Positions 16,947 through 24,733 of a stretch of 64,000 nt of DNA are shown in pieces. The notes below the pieces were generated by a model. That model had not been told where the DNA came from and made no database searches. It saw nothing but the letters and a program-made list of their open reading frames with translations. The position numbers were made by a program, and so were the translations under genes. The stretch is from Streptomyces sp. CA-210063. GTDB taxonomy: Bacteria > Actinomycetota > Actinomycetes > Streptomycetales > Streptomycetaceae. How positions within the stretch are numbered: position 1 is the first letter of the stretch; every line of letters starts with the position of its first letter. Location of the stretch: assembly GCF_024612015.1 (NCBI RefSeq), contig NZ_CP102512.1:3658001-3722000 (forward strand), written 5' to 3'.

Positions 16947-17931
16947 GGACCACCGCCCCGGCGACCATGGCATCGGTCAGCCCGGCGTCGAGCAGCGCCT
17001 GCGCGTGCAGCATCAGACAGGAGGGCACGGACTCGCTCGTCGCACGCCGCCGGTGCCGCTCCTTCAGCTCCTCGTACCGCACCTCGATGGTCCGGGCCAC
17101 CTGCGGCGGCGGCCACACCTCGGCCCCGCTGGCCTCCCCCACCAACTCGGCCAGGAGTTCGGCGAGTCGCGGCCGCTCCTCGGGCCGCTTCGCCAGACAG
17201 CGGGCGATGAGGGGCCGCAGTCCCGACGGTACGCCGTCGAGGCGGGGCTCACCTCGTACGACCTCGACGCTCACGCCTTCCCCGCTGCCGTGCGGCGGGC
17301 GGCCGGTGAGCGCGTACACCAGGACCCCGCCCAGCGAGAAAATGTCGCTCGGCGGGCCGACCCGGTCGCCGCGGATCTGTTCGGGCGACATGAACGGCGG
17401 GGTGCCGACGACGACGCCGACGCGGGTGAGGCCCGGGGCGCCGTCCACGCGGGAGATGCCGAAGTCGATGACACGGGGGCCGTCCTGGGCGAGCAGGACG
17501 TTCGCCGGCTTGAGGTCGCGGTGGACGACGCGGGCGGCGTGGATGGCCTGCAACGCCTCGACGAGGCCGGCGCCGAGGGGGCGGACCTGGGCCTCGGGGA
17601 GGGGGCCGTCGGCGCGGACCGCTTCCGCGAGGGAGGGGCCGGGGACGTACAGCGTGGCCAGCCAGGGGAGTTCGGCCGTCGGGTCCGCGTCGACCACGGC
17701 GGCGGTGTACGCGCCGCTGACCACGCGGGCGGCGGCCACCTCACGGGCGAAACGTTCGCGGAACTCGGGTTCGGCGGCGAGTTCGGGACGGGCGACTTTT
17801 ACGGCGACCTCGCGGCCGGCCGGGGAGCGGCCCAGATAGACCCAGCCCATGCCGCCCGAGCCCAGGCGGCCGACTATCTTGTACGGGCCGATCTTCATGG
17901 GGTCACTTACGGGTGTACGCACCCCGGTCAC
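16933..17931 (-). CDS. Serine/threonine protein kinase (Hanks type, soluble)
   Basis: 332 residues with a complete kinase domain: glycine loop GSGGMG (24-29), Lys45 in VAVKVARP, catalytic HRDLKPANV (137-145), DFGIS (156-160), and 'GTPPFMSPEQ' activation segment. It lacks PASTA repeats and membrane helices, so it is cytoplasmic. The C-terminal 60 residues are helical (RYEELKERHRRRA). The start is placed at a GTG (17931) behind AAATGAG; an ATG at 17898 (MKIGPYKIVG) is an alternative. It is paired with the YbjN-like gene, and lies upstream of the TerY-P genes on the same strand but 500 bases away. Confidence 0.9.
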   Translation of the reverse strand: MTGVRTPVSDPMKIGPYKIVGRLGSGGMGWVYLGRSPAGREVAVKVARPELAAEPEFRERFAREVAAARVVSGAYTAAVVDADPTAELPWLATLYVPGPSLAEAVRADGPLPEAQVRPLGAGLVEALQAIHAARVVHRDLKPANVLLAQDGPRVIDFGISRVDGAPGLTRVGVVVGTPPFMSPEQIRGDRVGPPSDIFSLGGVLVYALTGRPPHGSGEGVSVEVVRGEPRLDGVPSGLRPLIARCLAKRPEERPRLAELLAELVGEASGAEVWPPPQVARTIEVRYEELKERHRRRATSESVPSCLMLHAQALLDAGLTDAMVAGAVVRDGA

Positions 17932-18050
17932 CTCATTTCGGGGTTCGGTGCGGATGCCCCGAGTGTCCCAGGGGCTGCGCCCCTTCGACCCCCTTTACGC
18001 GGAAGAGCTCGGGTGGATGAGGTGGTGAGGCGGGTGCGGGTTGTTCGCGG

Positions 18051-18164
18051 TTGCTCGCGCGGTTCCCCGCGCCCCTGAAATCGAAAGCAGGGGCTGCGCC
18101 CCGCTTTTTTCGGCCCGCGGGGCCGGGTCTTGTCTTTTAGGGGCGCGGGGAACTGCGCGAACAA
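18051..18164. repeat. Second inverted GGGGCGCGGGGAAC repeat, between kinase and pckG
   Basis: Arms of about 25 bases at 18051-18076 and 18139-18164 (core GGTTCCCCGCGCCCCT against AGGGGCGCGGGGAACT) with a few mismatches and a 62-base spacer. It occupies most of the 371-base gap 17932-18302; the remainder of that gap shows no gene. It may terminate transcription of pckG. Confidence 0.8.
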
Positions 18165-18302
18165 CCCCCACTCACCCGCAGTCGCCAACCAACCCCGAAC
18201 TCCCGAGCTCCCCGGCGAAACAAAGAATCCGCAGCCGGCCGAGAAGATGTCGCTGGTCAGGGCAACCCATATCCGGCCGGCCGCGGAGATTCAGAGGGAC
18301 AC

Positions 18303-20129
18303 TCAGCCCAGCCGGCTCACCAGCGCCCGGTACTCGTCCCACAGCTCCTTCGGCGTATGGTCACCGAAGGTATTGAGGTGTTCGGGAACGAGCGCCGCCT
18401 CCTCCCGCCACACCTCCTTGTCGACGGTCAGCAGGAAGTCCAGGTCGGACGAGGACAGGTCCAACCCCTCCGTGTCCAGGGCATCGACCGTCGGCAGGAT
18501 GCCGATCGGCGTCTCCACACCCTCCGCCTTACCGTCCAGCCGGTCCACGATCCACTTCAGGACGCGGCTGTTCTCGCCGAACCCGGGCCAGACGAACTTG
18601 CCCTCGTCGTTCTTGCGGAACCAGTTGACGTAGTAGATCTTCGGCAGCTTGGCCGGGTCCTTGTCCTTGGCGACGTCGACCCAGTGGCCCATGTAGTCGC
18701 CCATGTTGTAGCCGCAGAAGGGAAGCATCGCGAACGGGTCGCGGCGCAGTTCGCCGACCTTGCCCTCGGCCGCGGCGGTCTTCTCGGACGCCACGTTCGC
18801 GCCGAGGAACACACCGTGGTTCCAGTCGAAGGACTCCGTCACCAGCGGCACCGCCGTGGCGCGGCGGCCGCCGAAGAGGATCGCCGAGATCGGGACGCCC
18901 TTGGGGTCCTCCCACTCCGGCGCGATGATCGGGCACTGCGAGGCGGGGACCGTGAAGCGGGCGTTGGGGTGGGCGGCCGGCGCGTCGGCGTCCGGCGTCC
19001 AGTCGTTGCCCTTCCAGTCGGTGAGGTGGGCCGGAGTCTCCTCCGTCATCCCCTCCCACCACACGTCGCCGTCGTCCGTCAGCGCCACGTTCGTGAAGAC
19101 GGAGTTGCCCCACAGCGTTTTCATGGCGTTGGCGTTGGTGTGCTCGCCGGTGCCGGGCGCGACACCGAAGAACCCGGCCTCGGGGTTGATGGCGTAGAGC
19201 CGCCCGTCCTCACCGAACCGCATCCACGCGATGTCGTCGCCGATCGTCTCGACGGTCCAGCCGCGGACGGTCGGCTCCAGCATCGCCAGGTTCGTCTTGC
19301 CGCAGGCCGACGGGAACGCGGCGGCCACGTACTTCGACTCACCCTGCGGTGGCGTCAACTTCAGGATCAGCATGTGCTCGGCCAGCCAGCCCTCGTCACG
19401 CGCCATCACCGACGCGATGCGCAGGGCGTAGCACTTCTTGCCGAGCAGCGCGTTGCCGCCGTATCCGGAGCCGTACGACCAGATCTCGCGGCTCTCGGGG
19501 AAGTGGGAGATGTACTTGGTGCTGTTGCAGGGCCAGGGGACGTCCTCCTGACCCTCCTCCAGCGGGGCACCCAGCGTGTGCACGGCCCGCACGAAGAAGC
19601 CCTCGGTGCCCAGTTCGTCCAGCACCGGCTGTCCCATGCGGGTCATCGTGCGCATGGAGACGGCGACGTACGCGGAGTCCGTGATCTCGACGCCTATGGC
19701 GGAGAGCGGCGAGCCCAGCGGGCCCATGCAGAACGGCACGACGTACATCGTCCGGCCGCGCATCGAGCCCCGGAACAGGCCCTTCTCACCCTGGAAGATC
19801 TCCCGCATCTCGGCGGGGTCCTTCCAGTGGTTGGTCGGGCCTGCGTCCTCCTCCTTCTCCGAACAGATGAACGTGCGATCTTCGACCCGGGCGACATCGG
19901 TCGGGTCGGACGCCGCGTAGTAGGAGTTCGGGCGCTTGATCGGGTCGAGTTTCCGGAAGGTGCCCTTCTCGACGAGCTCCCCGCACAGGCGCTCGTACTC
20001 GGCCTCGGATCCGTCACACCAGACCACGTTGTCCGGCTCGGTCAGTTCGGCGATCTCGTTCACCCACGCCACGAGTTCTCGGTGGGTGGTGGGGACGGTT
20101 GAAGGGGGAGCCGCGATGTCGGTCGCCAC
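18303..20129 (-). CDS. pckG: Phosphoenolpyruvate carboxykinase (GTP)
   Basis: 608 residues, the normal length for GTP-dependent PEPCK, which converts oxaloacetate and GTP to PEP, CO2 and GDP and links the TCA cycle with gluconeogenesis. Diagnostic segments are the P-loop FPSACGKTN (272-280), Mn-site Asp pair in IGDDIAW (297-303), '[14 protein letters not shown]' around 124-137 and the Arg-rich 'FGGRR' loop. The GTG start at 20129 has AGGAG six bases upstream. It stands alone as a single-gene unit, as usual in Streptomyces. Confidence 0.97.
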   Translation of the reverse strand: MATDIAAPPSTVPTTHRELVAWVNEIAELTEPDNVVWCDGSEAEYERLCGELVEKGTFRKLDPIKRPNSYYAASDPTDVARVEDRTFICSEKEEDAGPTNHWKDPAEMREIFQGEKGLFRGSMRGRTMYVVPFCMGPLGSPLSAIGVEITDSAYVAVSMRTMTRMGQPVLDELGTEGFFVRAVHTLGAPLEEGQEDVPWPCNSTKYISHFPESREIWSYGSGYGGNALLGKKCYALRIASVMARDEGWLAEHMLILKLTPPQGESKYVAAAFPSACGKTNLAMLEPTVRGWTVETIGDDIAWMRFGEDGRLYAINPEAGFFGVAPGTGEHTNANAMKTLWGNSVFTNVALTDDGDVWWEGMTEETPAHLTDWKGNDWTPDADAPAAHPNARFTVPASQCPIIAPEWEDPKGVPISAILFGGRRATAVPLVTESFDWNHGVFLGANVASEKTAAAEGKVGELRRDPFAMLPFCGYNMGDYMGHWVDVAKDKDPAKLPKIYYVNWFRKNDEGKFVWPGFGENSRVLKWIVDRLDGKAEGVETPIGILPTVDALDTEGLDLSSSDLDFLLTVDKEVWREEAALVPEHLNTFGDHTPKELWDEYRALVSRLG

Positions 20130-20467
20130 GATTGCTCCTAGATGAGGGATTTTTGTTGGAGGCCCCGTGGGGGCTGCGACCCGGATGCTTCACGAGGGGA
20201 TGCCTGGGCGCTCATCCGGTGTCGACCGCACTCATTTGATCATCCGACGGGAGTGCCCATATGTCCAGAGGGCCGCCCACGTGAGCATCGTGACCATCAC
20301 CACTCAACAACGTCCACCTGGGAGGTTTCCGTATGTCACCGCCGCTTCACCGCGGGTATCCGCAATTCACGCGGACATCCCGATCCCCGCTCCCACGTGA
20401 GACGATGGCCACTTCCGGCGACACGAACAGTCCGCACGGTCCCGTAAGTTACGGCCCCGTAGGTACG
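20130..20467. other. Divergent intergenic region, pckG / PAQR gene
   Basis: 338 bases. It must hold the pckG promoter and that of the PAQR gene. An in-frame ATG at 20333 with a good GGGAGG site could extend the PAQR protein by 45 residues, but codons between 20333 and 20467 show only weak G/C third-position bias, so they are treated as leader sequence. Confidence 0.5.
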
Positions 20468-21235
20468 ATGCAGAACATGACAGCGCCCGTCCCCGACGCG
20501 CACACGGAGACGGCGGCCGACGGCCGCGACCCCGACGCGCGATCCCTGCCGCATCAGATCGCCCACCAGATCACTGACGAGATCAACCAGATCACCGAGG
20601 AGATCAAGCCCAAGCTCCGGGGCTGGTTGCATCTCGGCATGTTCCCGGCCGTGCTCGTCGCCGGCCTGGTGCTCACCGCCCTCGCGGACTCCACACGCGG
20701 ACGCATCGCCTGCGGGATCTTCGCCCTCACGGCCTGCCTGCTGTTCGGCGTGAGCGCGCTGTACCACCGGGGCAACTGGAACCCGCGCATGGACGGCATC
20801 CTGCGCCGACTGGATCACGCCAACATCTTCCTGATCATCGCGGGCTCCTACACCCCGCTGACGATGCTGCTCCTGCCGGGCGCCAAGGGCCAGTGGCTCC
20901 TGTGGGGCATCTGGGCGGCCGCACTCGCCGGGATCATCTTCCGGGTGTTCTGGGTCGGCGCCCCGCGCTGGCTCTACACCCCCTGCTACATCGCGATGGG
21001 CTGGGCGGCCGTCTTCTTCCTGCCCGACTTCATGCGCACGGGCGGCATCGCCGTCCTCGTCCTGGTGATCGTCGGCGGCCTCCTCTACAGCGCCGGCGGA
21101 GTCATCTACGGCCTCAAACGCCCGGACCCGTCACCGCGCTGGTTCGGCTTCCACGAGGTCTTCCACTCCTTCACCCTCGCCGCGTTCGTCGTGCACTACG
21201 TGGGGATCTCGATGGTGGCGTACCAGCACGGATAG
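20468..21235 (+). CDS. PAQR / hemolysin III family membrane protein
   Basis: About 255 residues with seven predicted membrane helices after a 45-residue polar, helical N-terminus. Family motifs: 'SALYHRGNW' in the second helix region, 'RLDHANIFLIIAGSYTP' and 'HEVFHSFTLAAFVVHY' near the end, giving the conserved metal-binding His residues. Family members are membrane-homeostasis proteins (TrhA) or putative hydrolases; the cytolysin label is historical. The ATG at 20468 is where strong codon bias begins; a longer form from 20333 is possible. A rho-independent terminator follows at 21255. Confidence 0.85.
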   Translation: MQNMTAPVPDAHTETAADGRDPDARSLPHQIAHQITDEINQITEEIKPKLRGWLHLGMFPAVLVAGLVLTALADSTRGRIACGIFALTACLLFGVSALYHRGNWNPRMDGILRRLDHANIFLIIAGSYTPLTMLLLPGAKGQWLLWGIWAAALAGIIFRVFWVGAPRWLYTPCYIAMGWAAVFFLPDFMRTGGIAVLVLVIVGGLLYSAGGVIYGLKRPDPSPRWFGFHEVFHSFTLAAFVVHYVGISMVAYQHG

Positions 21236-21254
21236 CACCCCCCGCTCCTCTTCC

Positions 21255-21284
21255 TGGCCACGGCTCCCGAGCCGTGGCCATTTT
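21255..21284 (+). terminator. Rho-independent terminator after the PAQR gene
   Basis: Perfect 11-base stem TGGCCACGGCT / AGCCGTGGCCA with a CCCG loop, followed by TTTTCGT. It lies 20 bases after the stop codon. Confidence 0.85.
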
Positions 21285-21319
21285 CGTATGCCTGGGCACT
21301 TTGCGAGCGCTGCCACTGG

Positions 21320-21369
21320 TTGACAGTAAGCATCTTTTGACAGCTACTCTCATTTCATGGCTACTGTCA
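21320..21369 (+). promoter_or_regulatory. Leaderless promoter and TetR-type operator of the MFS gene
   Basis: TTGACA (21320-21325) and TACTCT (21345-21350) are 19 bases apart and the ATG lies seven bases after the -10, so the transcript is probably leaderless. The arms TGACAGTA (21321-21328) and TACTGTCA (21362-21369) form an inverted repeat around the start, and TGACAG-CTA-CTCTCA (21338-21352) is an imperfect palindrome over the -10. These are good sites for the TetR protein encoded downstream (inference). Confidence 0.6.
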
Positions 21370-22931
21370 CTCAGTCTTCCCCCGTACCTCCCGATCCCCG
21401 CCGCTGGTGGGCCCTCGGGGCCCTCGTCGCGAGCGTGCTGGTGCTCGGCTTCGACATGACGATCCTGAACGTGGCGCTGCCCACCATGGCCGAGCAGCTC
21501 GGCGCCACCACAGGTGAGCAGCAGTGGATGGCGGACGCGTACATCGTCGTCTTCGCGGCGCTGATGCTCCCGGCCGGACTCCTCGGCGACCGCTTCGGCC
21601 GACGGCGGATGCTGATCGTCGGGCTCGGGATCTTCCTCGTCGGCTCGGTCGTGGGCGCGCTGGCCCAGGACGTGAACGCGGTCGTCGTCGCCCGTGCCGT
21701 GATGGGTGTCGGGGCCGCACTGGTCACCCCGCTCGCCCTCTCGGTACTGCCCTCGCTCTTCGCCCCCGACGAACGCACCAAGGCCATCGGCATCGTCTCG
21801 GCGGGCTCCACGCTCGGCCTGCCCTTGGGCCCGATCATCGGCGGCTGGCTCCTCAACCACTTCTGGTGGGGCTCGGTGTTCCTCATCAACATCCCGATGG
21901 CAGCGATCGGCATCGCCGCCTGCGTCTTCCTGCTGCCCGAGACCCGTGACCCCGCGTCCCCCAGGGTCGACACCGTCTCCACCGCCCTCACCGCGGCGGG
22001 CCTCGGCTCGCTCATCTACGCGATCATCGAGGCACCCACCAGGGGCTGGGGCGACCCGTTGGTGCTCGGCATGTTCACCGCGGCGTTCGTGCTGATCACC
22101 GCACTGGTGCTGCGCGAGCGGCGGGCCGTGCGACCGATGCTGGACATGGGCCTGCTCGCCCACCGCGGGTTCCTCTTCAACGCACTCGCCGCGACCCTCG
22201 TCATGTTCGTCCTGTCCGGCCTGATGTTCGTCCTGCCCCCGTACCTCCAGGCCGTCCTCGGCCATGACGCCCTGGGCACAGGTGTACGACTGCTGCCGCT
22301 GATGGGCGGCGTGCTGGTCGGCGCGCGGGCCGCGCAACCCGTGGTCGTTCGCTTCGGATCCCGGTCCGTGGTCAGCGCGGGCCTGGTGGTGCTGTCCTTC
22401 GCCGCGTTCCTCGGCAGCCGTACGACGGTCGACTCCGGCTACGGCTTCACGGCGCTGTGGCTGTCGTTCGCCGGGGCCGGGTTCGGCCTCTCGATCGTGC
22501 CCGCGATGTCCGGCGCCCTCGGCACCCTGCCCACCGACCGGGCCGGCAGCGGCTCGGGCCTGCTGATGACGCTCCGCCAGGTCGGTGGCGCGATCGGTAT
22601 CGCCCTGCTCGGCAGCCTGCTCGCGGGCGTCTACCGGGACCGCCTCGACATCACCGGCCTGCCCGCGCCGGCGGCCGACACCGCCGGGGACTCGGTGGTC
22701 GCGGCGCATCTCGTGGCCGAACAGACGGGCTCAGCCGATCTCCTGACATCGGCGAACGGCTCGTACGTCCATGGCATGGGCCTCGTCCTGCTGGTCTGCG
22801 GCGGCGCGGCCCTGGTCGCGGCGCTGCTGGCCGCCGCCTTCCTGCCGAGCGCACCGACGGCCCGGAGCGGGCAAGGTGGGCGAAGCACCGGCCCTGACCT
22901 GGTCACGCCGAAGGCCGATGCCCGACAATGA
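21357..22931 (+). CDS. MFS drug exporter, DHA2 family (14 helices)
   Basis: 524 residues. Fourteen hydrophobic segments, motif A-like 'LGDRFGRRRML' between helices 2 and 3, motif C-like 'GPIIGGWLL' in helix 5, and the N-terminal 'DMTILNVALPTM' (Asp near residue 34) identify the DHA2 family of proton-driven multidrug or antibiotic exporters. It sits in the cytoplasmic membrane. The stop overlaps or adjoins the TetR gene downstream, and palindromic sites surround its start, so drug-inducible control is likely. The transported compound cannot be read. Confidence 0.93.
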   Translation: MATVTQSSPVPPDPRRWWALGALVASVLVLGFDMTILNVALPTMAEQLGATTGEQQWMADAYIVVFAALMLPAGLLGDRFGRRRMLIVGLGIFLVGSVVGALAQDVNAVVVARAVMGVGAALVTPLALSVLPSLFAPDERTKAIGIVSAGSTLGLPLGPIIGGWLLNHFWWGSVFLINIPMAAIGIAACVFLLPETRDPASPRVDTVSTALTAAGLGSLIYAIIEAPTRGWGDPLVLGMFTAAFVLITALVLRERRAVRPMLDMGLLAHRGFLFNALAATLVMFVLSGLMFVLPPYLQAVLGHDALGTGVRLLPLMGGVLVGARAAQPVVVRFGSRSVVSAGLVVLSFAAFLGSRTTVDSGYGFTALWLSFAGAGFGLSIVPAMSGALGTLPTDRAGSGSGLLMTLRQVGGAIGIALLGSLLAGVYRDRLDITGLPAPAADTAGDSVVAAHLVAEQTGSADLLTSANGSYVHGMGLVLLVCGGAALVAALLAAAFLPSAPTARSGQGGRSTGPDLVTPKADARQ

Positions 22932-22935
22932 CGGC

Positions 22936-23574
22936 ATGACGGCCGCACGCCCCACCACCCCCACCCCCTCCACCGACCGCCCCCCGCTCGGACTGCGGGA
23001 ACGGAAGAAGATCAAGACCCGCGAGGCGATCCGCGCCGCGACGTACGCGCTGGTCCAGGAGCAGGGCTACGACGCCACGACGATCGAGCAGATCGCCGAC
23101 CGGGCGGAGGTGTCACCGTCGACCGTCTTCCGCTACTTCCCCACCAAAGAGGACATCGTCCTCACCGACGAGTACGACCCGCTCCTCCTGGAGGAACTAC
23201 GGGCCCGCCCCGCGGACGAACCGTGGCCGGACACCATCCGGTACGTGATGCGGGAGGCCGTCCGCACGGGCATCGAGGAGGACATGGAGGTCGCACGGCT
23301 ACGCACCCACCTGATGGTCCAGGTCCCGGCGGTGCGCTCCCGCATGATGGAGAGCATGTCGGTCACCGGCCGCATGCTCTGCACCGCCATCGGCGAGCGG
23401 ACGGGCCGGGACCCGGACAGCCTGGAGGTGAGGGTCTGGGCGATGTCCCTCATCGGCGGCCTGATGGAGACGTCCTTGTACTGGGCCGAGAACGACCACC
23501 GCGACGACTTCGCCGAACTGGTGGACCGCACCCTGACCACCCTCCAGCACGGCCTCGGGACGGAAAATCCCTGA
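22936..23574 (+). CDS. TetR-family transcriptional regulator of the MFS exporter
   Basis: 212 residues. A TetR helix-turn-helix covers residues about 25-70 (TREAIRAATYALVQEQGYDATTI... PSTVFRYFPTKEDIV, shown in part), followed by a ligand-binding domain with the MftR-like C-terminal pattern 'RVWAMSLIGGLMET'. The start is the ATG at 22936; an in-frame ATG at 22918 overlapping the exporter gene adds six residues. It is cotranscribed with the exporter and probably represses the operon through the repeats around 21320-21369. Confidence 0.9.
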   Translation: MTAARPTTPTPSTDRPPLGLRERKKIKTREAIRAATYALVQEQGYDATTIEQIADRAEVSPSTVFRYFPTKEDIVLTDEYDPLLLEELRARPADEPWPDTIRYVMREAVRTGIEEDMEVARLRTHLMVQVPAVRSRMMESMSVTGRMLCTAIGERTGRDPDSLEVRVWAMSLIGGLMETSLYWAENDHRDDFAELVDRTLTTLQHGLGTENP

Positions 23575-23607
23575 GGCCCCACCCCTCCCCCATGCCATCC
23601 TGACCAG

Positions 23608-24333
23608 GTGAAAGCACCCGAGATCCACGTCGAAGTCGCCCCCGAGCTGGCCCTGTTCGTCCCGCCCGGCCGGCGCGGTGCCGCGACTTTGCTGGCCACC
23701 GATGGCGTCTCGACGCTGGGCCACGTGATCGAGTCCCTCGGCGTCCCCCTCACCGAGGTCGGCGCGCTGGTCGTCGACGGCCGTGAGGTGCGGGTGTCAC
23801 ACATCCCGGCGGACGGCGAGTCGGTGCTCGTACGTCCGGTCTCCCGTCCCCAACGTGTGCCGGGCGCCCCCCTCCGCTTCCTCCTCGACGTCCACCTCGG
23901 CACGCTCGCACGGAGGCTGCGCCTGCTGGGGGTGGACGCGGCATACGAGTCCACGGACATCGGCGACGCCGCGCTGTCCGCGCTGTCGGCCGCCGAGCAG
24001 CGCGTGATGCTGAGCCGCGATCGGGGGTTGCTGCGGCGGCGTGAGTTGTGGGCGGGGGCGTTCATCTACAGCACGCGGCCGGAGGACCAACTCCGGGATG
24101 TGCTCGACCGGTTCGCGCCCGAGCTGCGGCCGTGGACTCGGTGCACCGCCTGCAACGGGCTGCTGAAGCCGGCGACGAAGGAGGAGGTCGCCGATCGGTT
24201 GGAGGGCGGGACGCAGCGGTCGTACGACGTGTTCGCGCAGTGTGATGAGTGCGGGCGGGCTTATTGGAAGGGCGCGCATCATGAGCAGTTGGAGGCGATC
24301 GTGCGGGAGGCGTTGAGGATGCGTACGGGGTGA
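23608..24333 (+). CDS. Ubiquitin-like / Mut7-C RNase fusion protein
   Basis: 241 residues in three parts. Residues 1-85 resemble the ubiquitin-like beta-grasp domain (Mut7-C ubiquitin); residues about 90-175 form the Mut7-C PIN-type RNase domain with acidic residues in 'RFLLDVHLG' and 'VMLSRDRGLL'; residues about 175-225 form a zinc ribbon with CTAC and CDEC. The family is predicted to cleave RNA and is widespread in actinobacteria; its substrate is unknown. The start is a GTG at 23608. It is the last high-GC gene before the low-GC island. Confidence 0.88.
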   Translation: MKAPEIHVEVAPELALFVPPGRRGAATLLATDGVSTLGHVIESLGVPLTEVGALVVDGREVRVSHIPADGESVLVRPVSRPQRVPGAPLRFLLDVHLGTLARRLRLLGVDAAYESTDIGDAALSALSAAEQRVMLSRDRGLLRRRELWAGAFIYSTRPEDQLRDVLDRFAPELRPWTRCTACNGLLKPATKEEVADRLEGGTQRSYDVFAQCDECGRAYWKGAHHEQLEAIVREALRMRTG

Positions 24334-24733
24334 GTTGGGCGCCGATCGCCTGGGCGTCGTTGGCGGTTGGCGTTACTCGGGGTTGCGGCGAGGAACTGGT
24401 CGGCCAGATCTACTGCTGTCCATTCAAACAGCGGCAACACATCGATCTCCCGGGAGACCCTGATTGTGTGTCTGGAGTATTCGACCGCAGCCGCACGCCT
24501 TGAACATCAGCCTGGGAAGCTGCGATCTTTCACGGCGCTTGCGCACGTTGAGCACCCAGATCAGGACCTCATCGGCCCTGGTCGTTCGCACTGTGATTCC
24601 CCGGTGTTCCCCGCCCCACCTGGTGCGCTTGTAGTGCGGGGGTGACATCCTCGGGCGATGCCGACGGCGCCTCGGTCTCGCCGTCCACGTCAGCAGAGTC
24701 GGTCTGTCAAGCAAGACTATGCCAACTACCAAG
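24334..24733. other. Left margin of the low-GC island
   Basis: 400 bases between the Mut7-C gene and the stop of the NB-ARC gene. Base composition falls and no codon-biased frame is seen. Small open frames on both strands (for example minus strand 24424-24732) have no recognisable motif. No tRNA and no obvious attachment repeat was found. Confidence 0.5.

Noticed and set aside
16933..17931. Assigning the soluble kinase to the TerY-P triad
   Set aside because: It is a canonical Hanks kinase with its own YbjN partner and lies 500 bases upstream in a separate unit; the triad already has a divergent kinase.
20333..20467. 45-codon N-terminal extension of the PAQR protein with a GGGAGG site
   Set aside because: Third-position G/C is only about 60 percent here but very high after 20468; treated as leader, although a longer protein cannot be excluded.
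24424..24732. Minus-strand frame of 102 codons beside the NB-ARC gene
   Set aside because: No recognisable domain, no ribosome site, TTG start, atypical composition.
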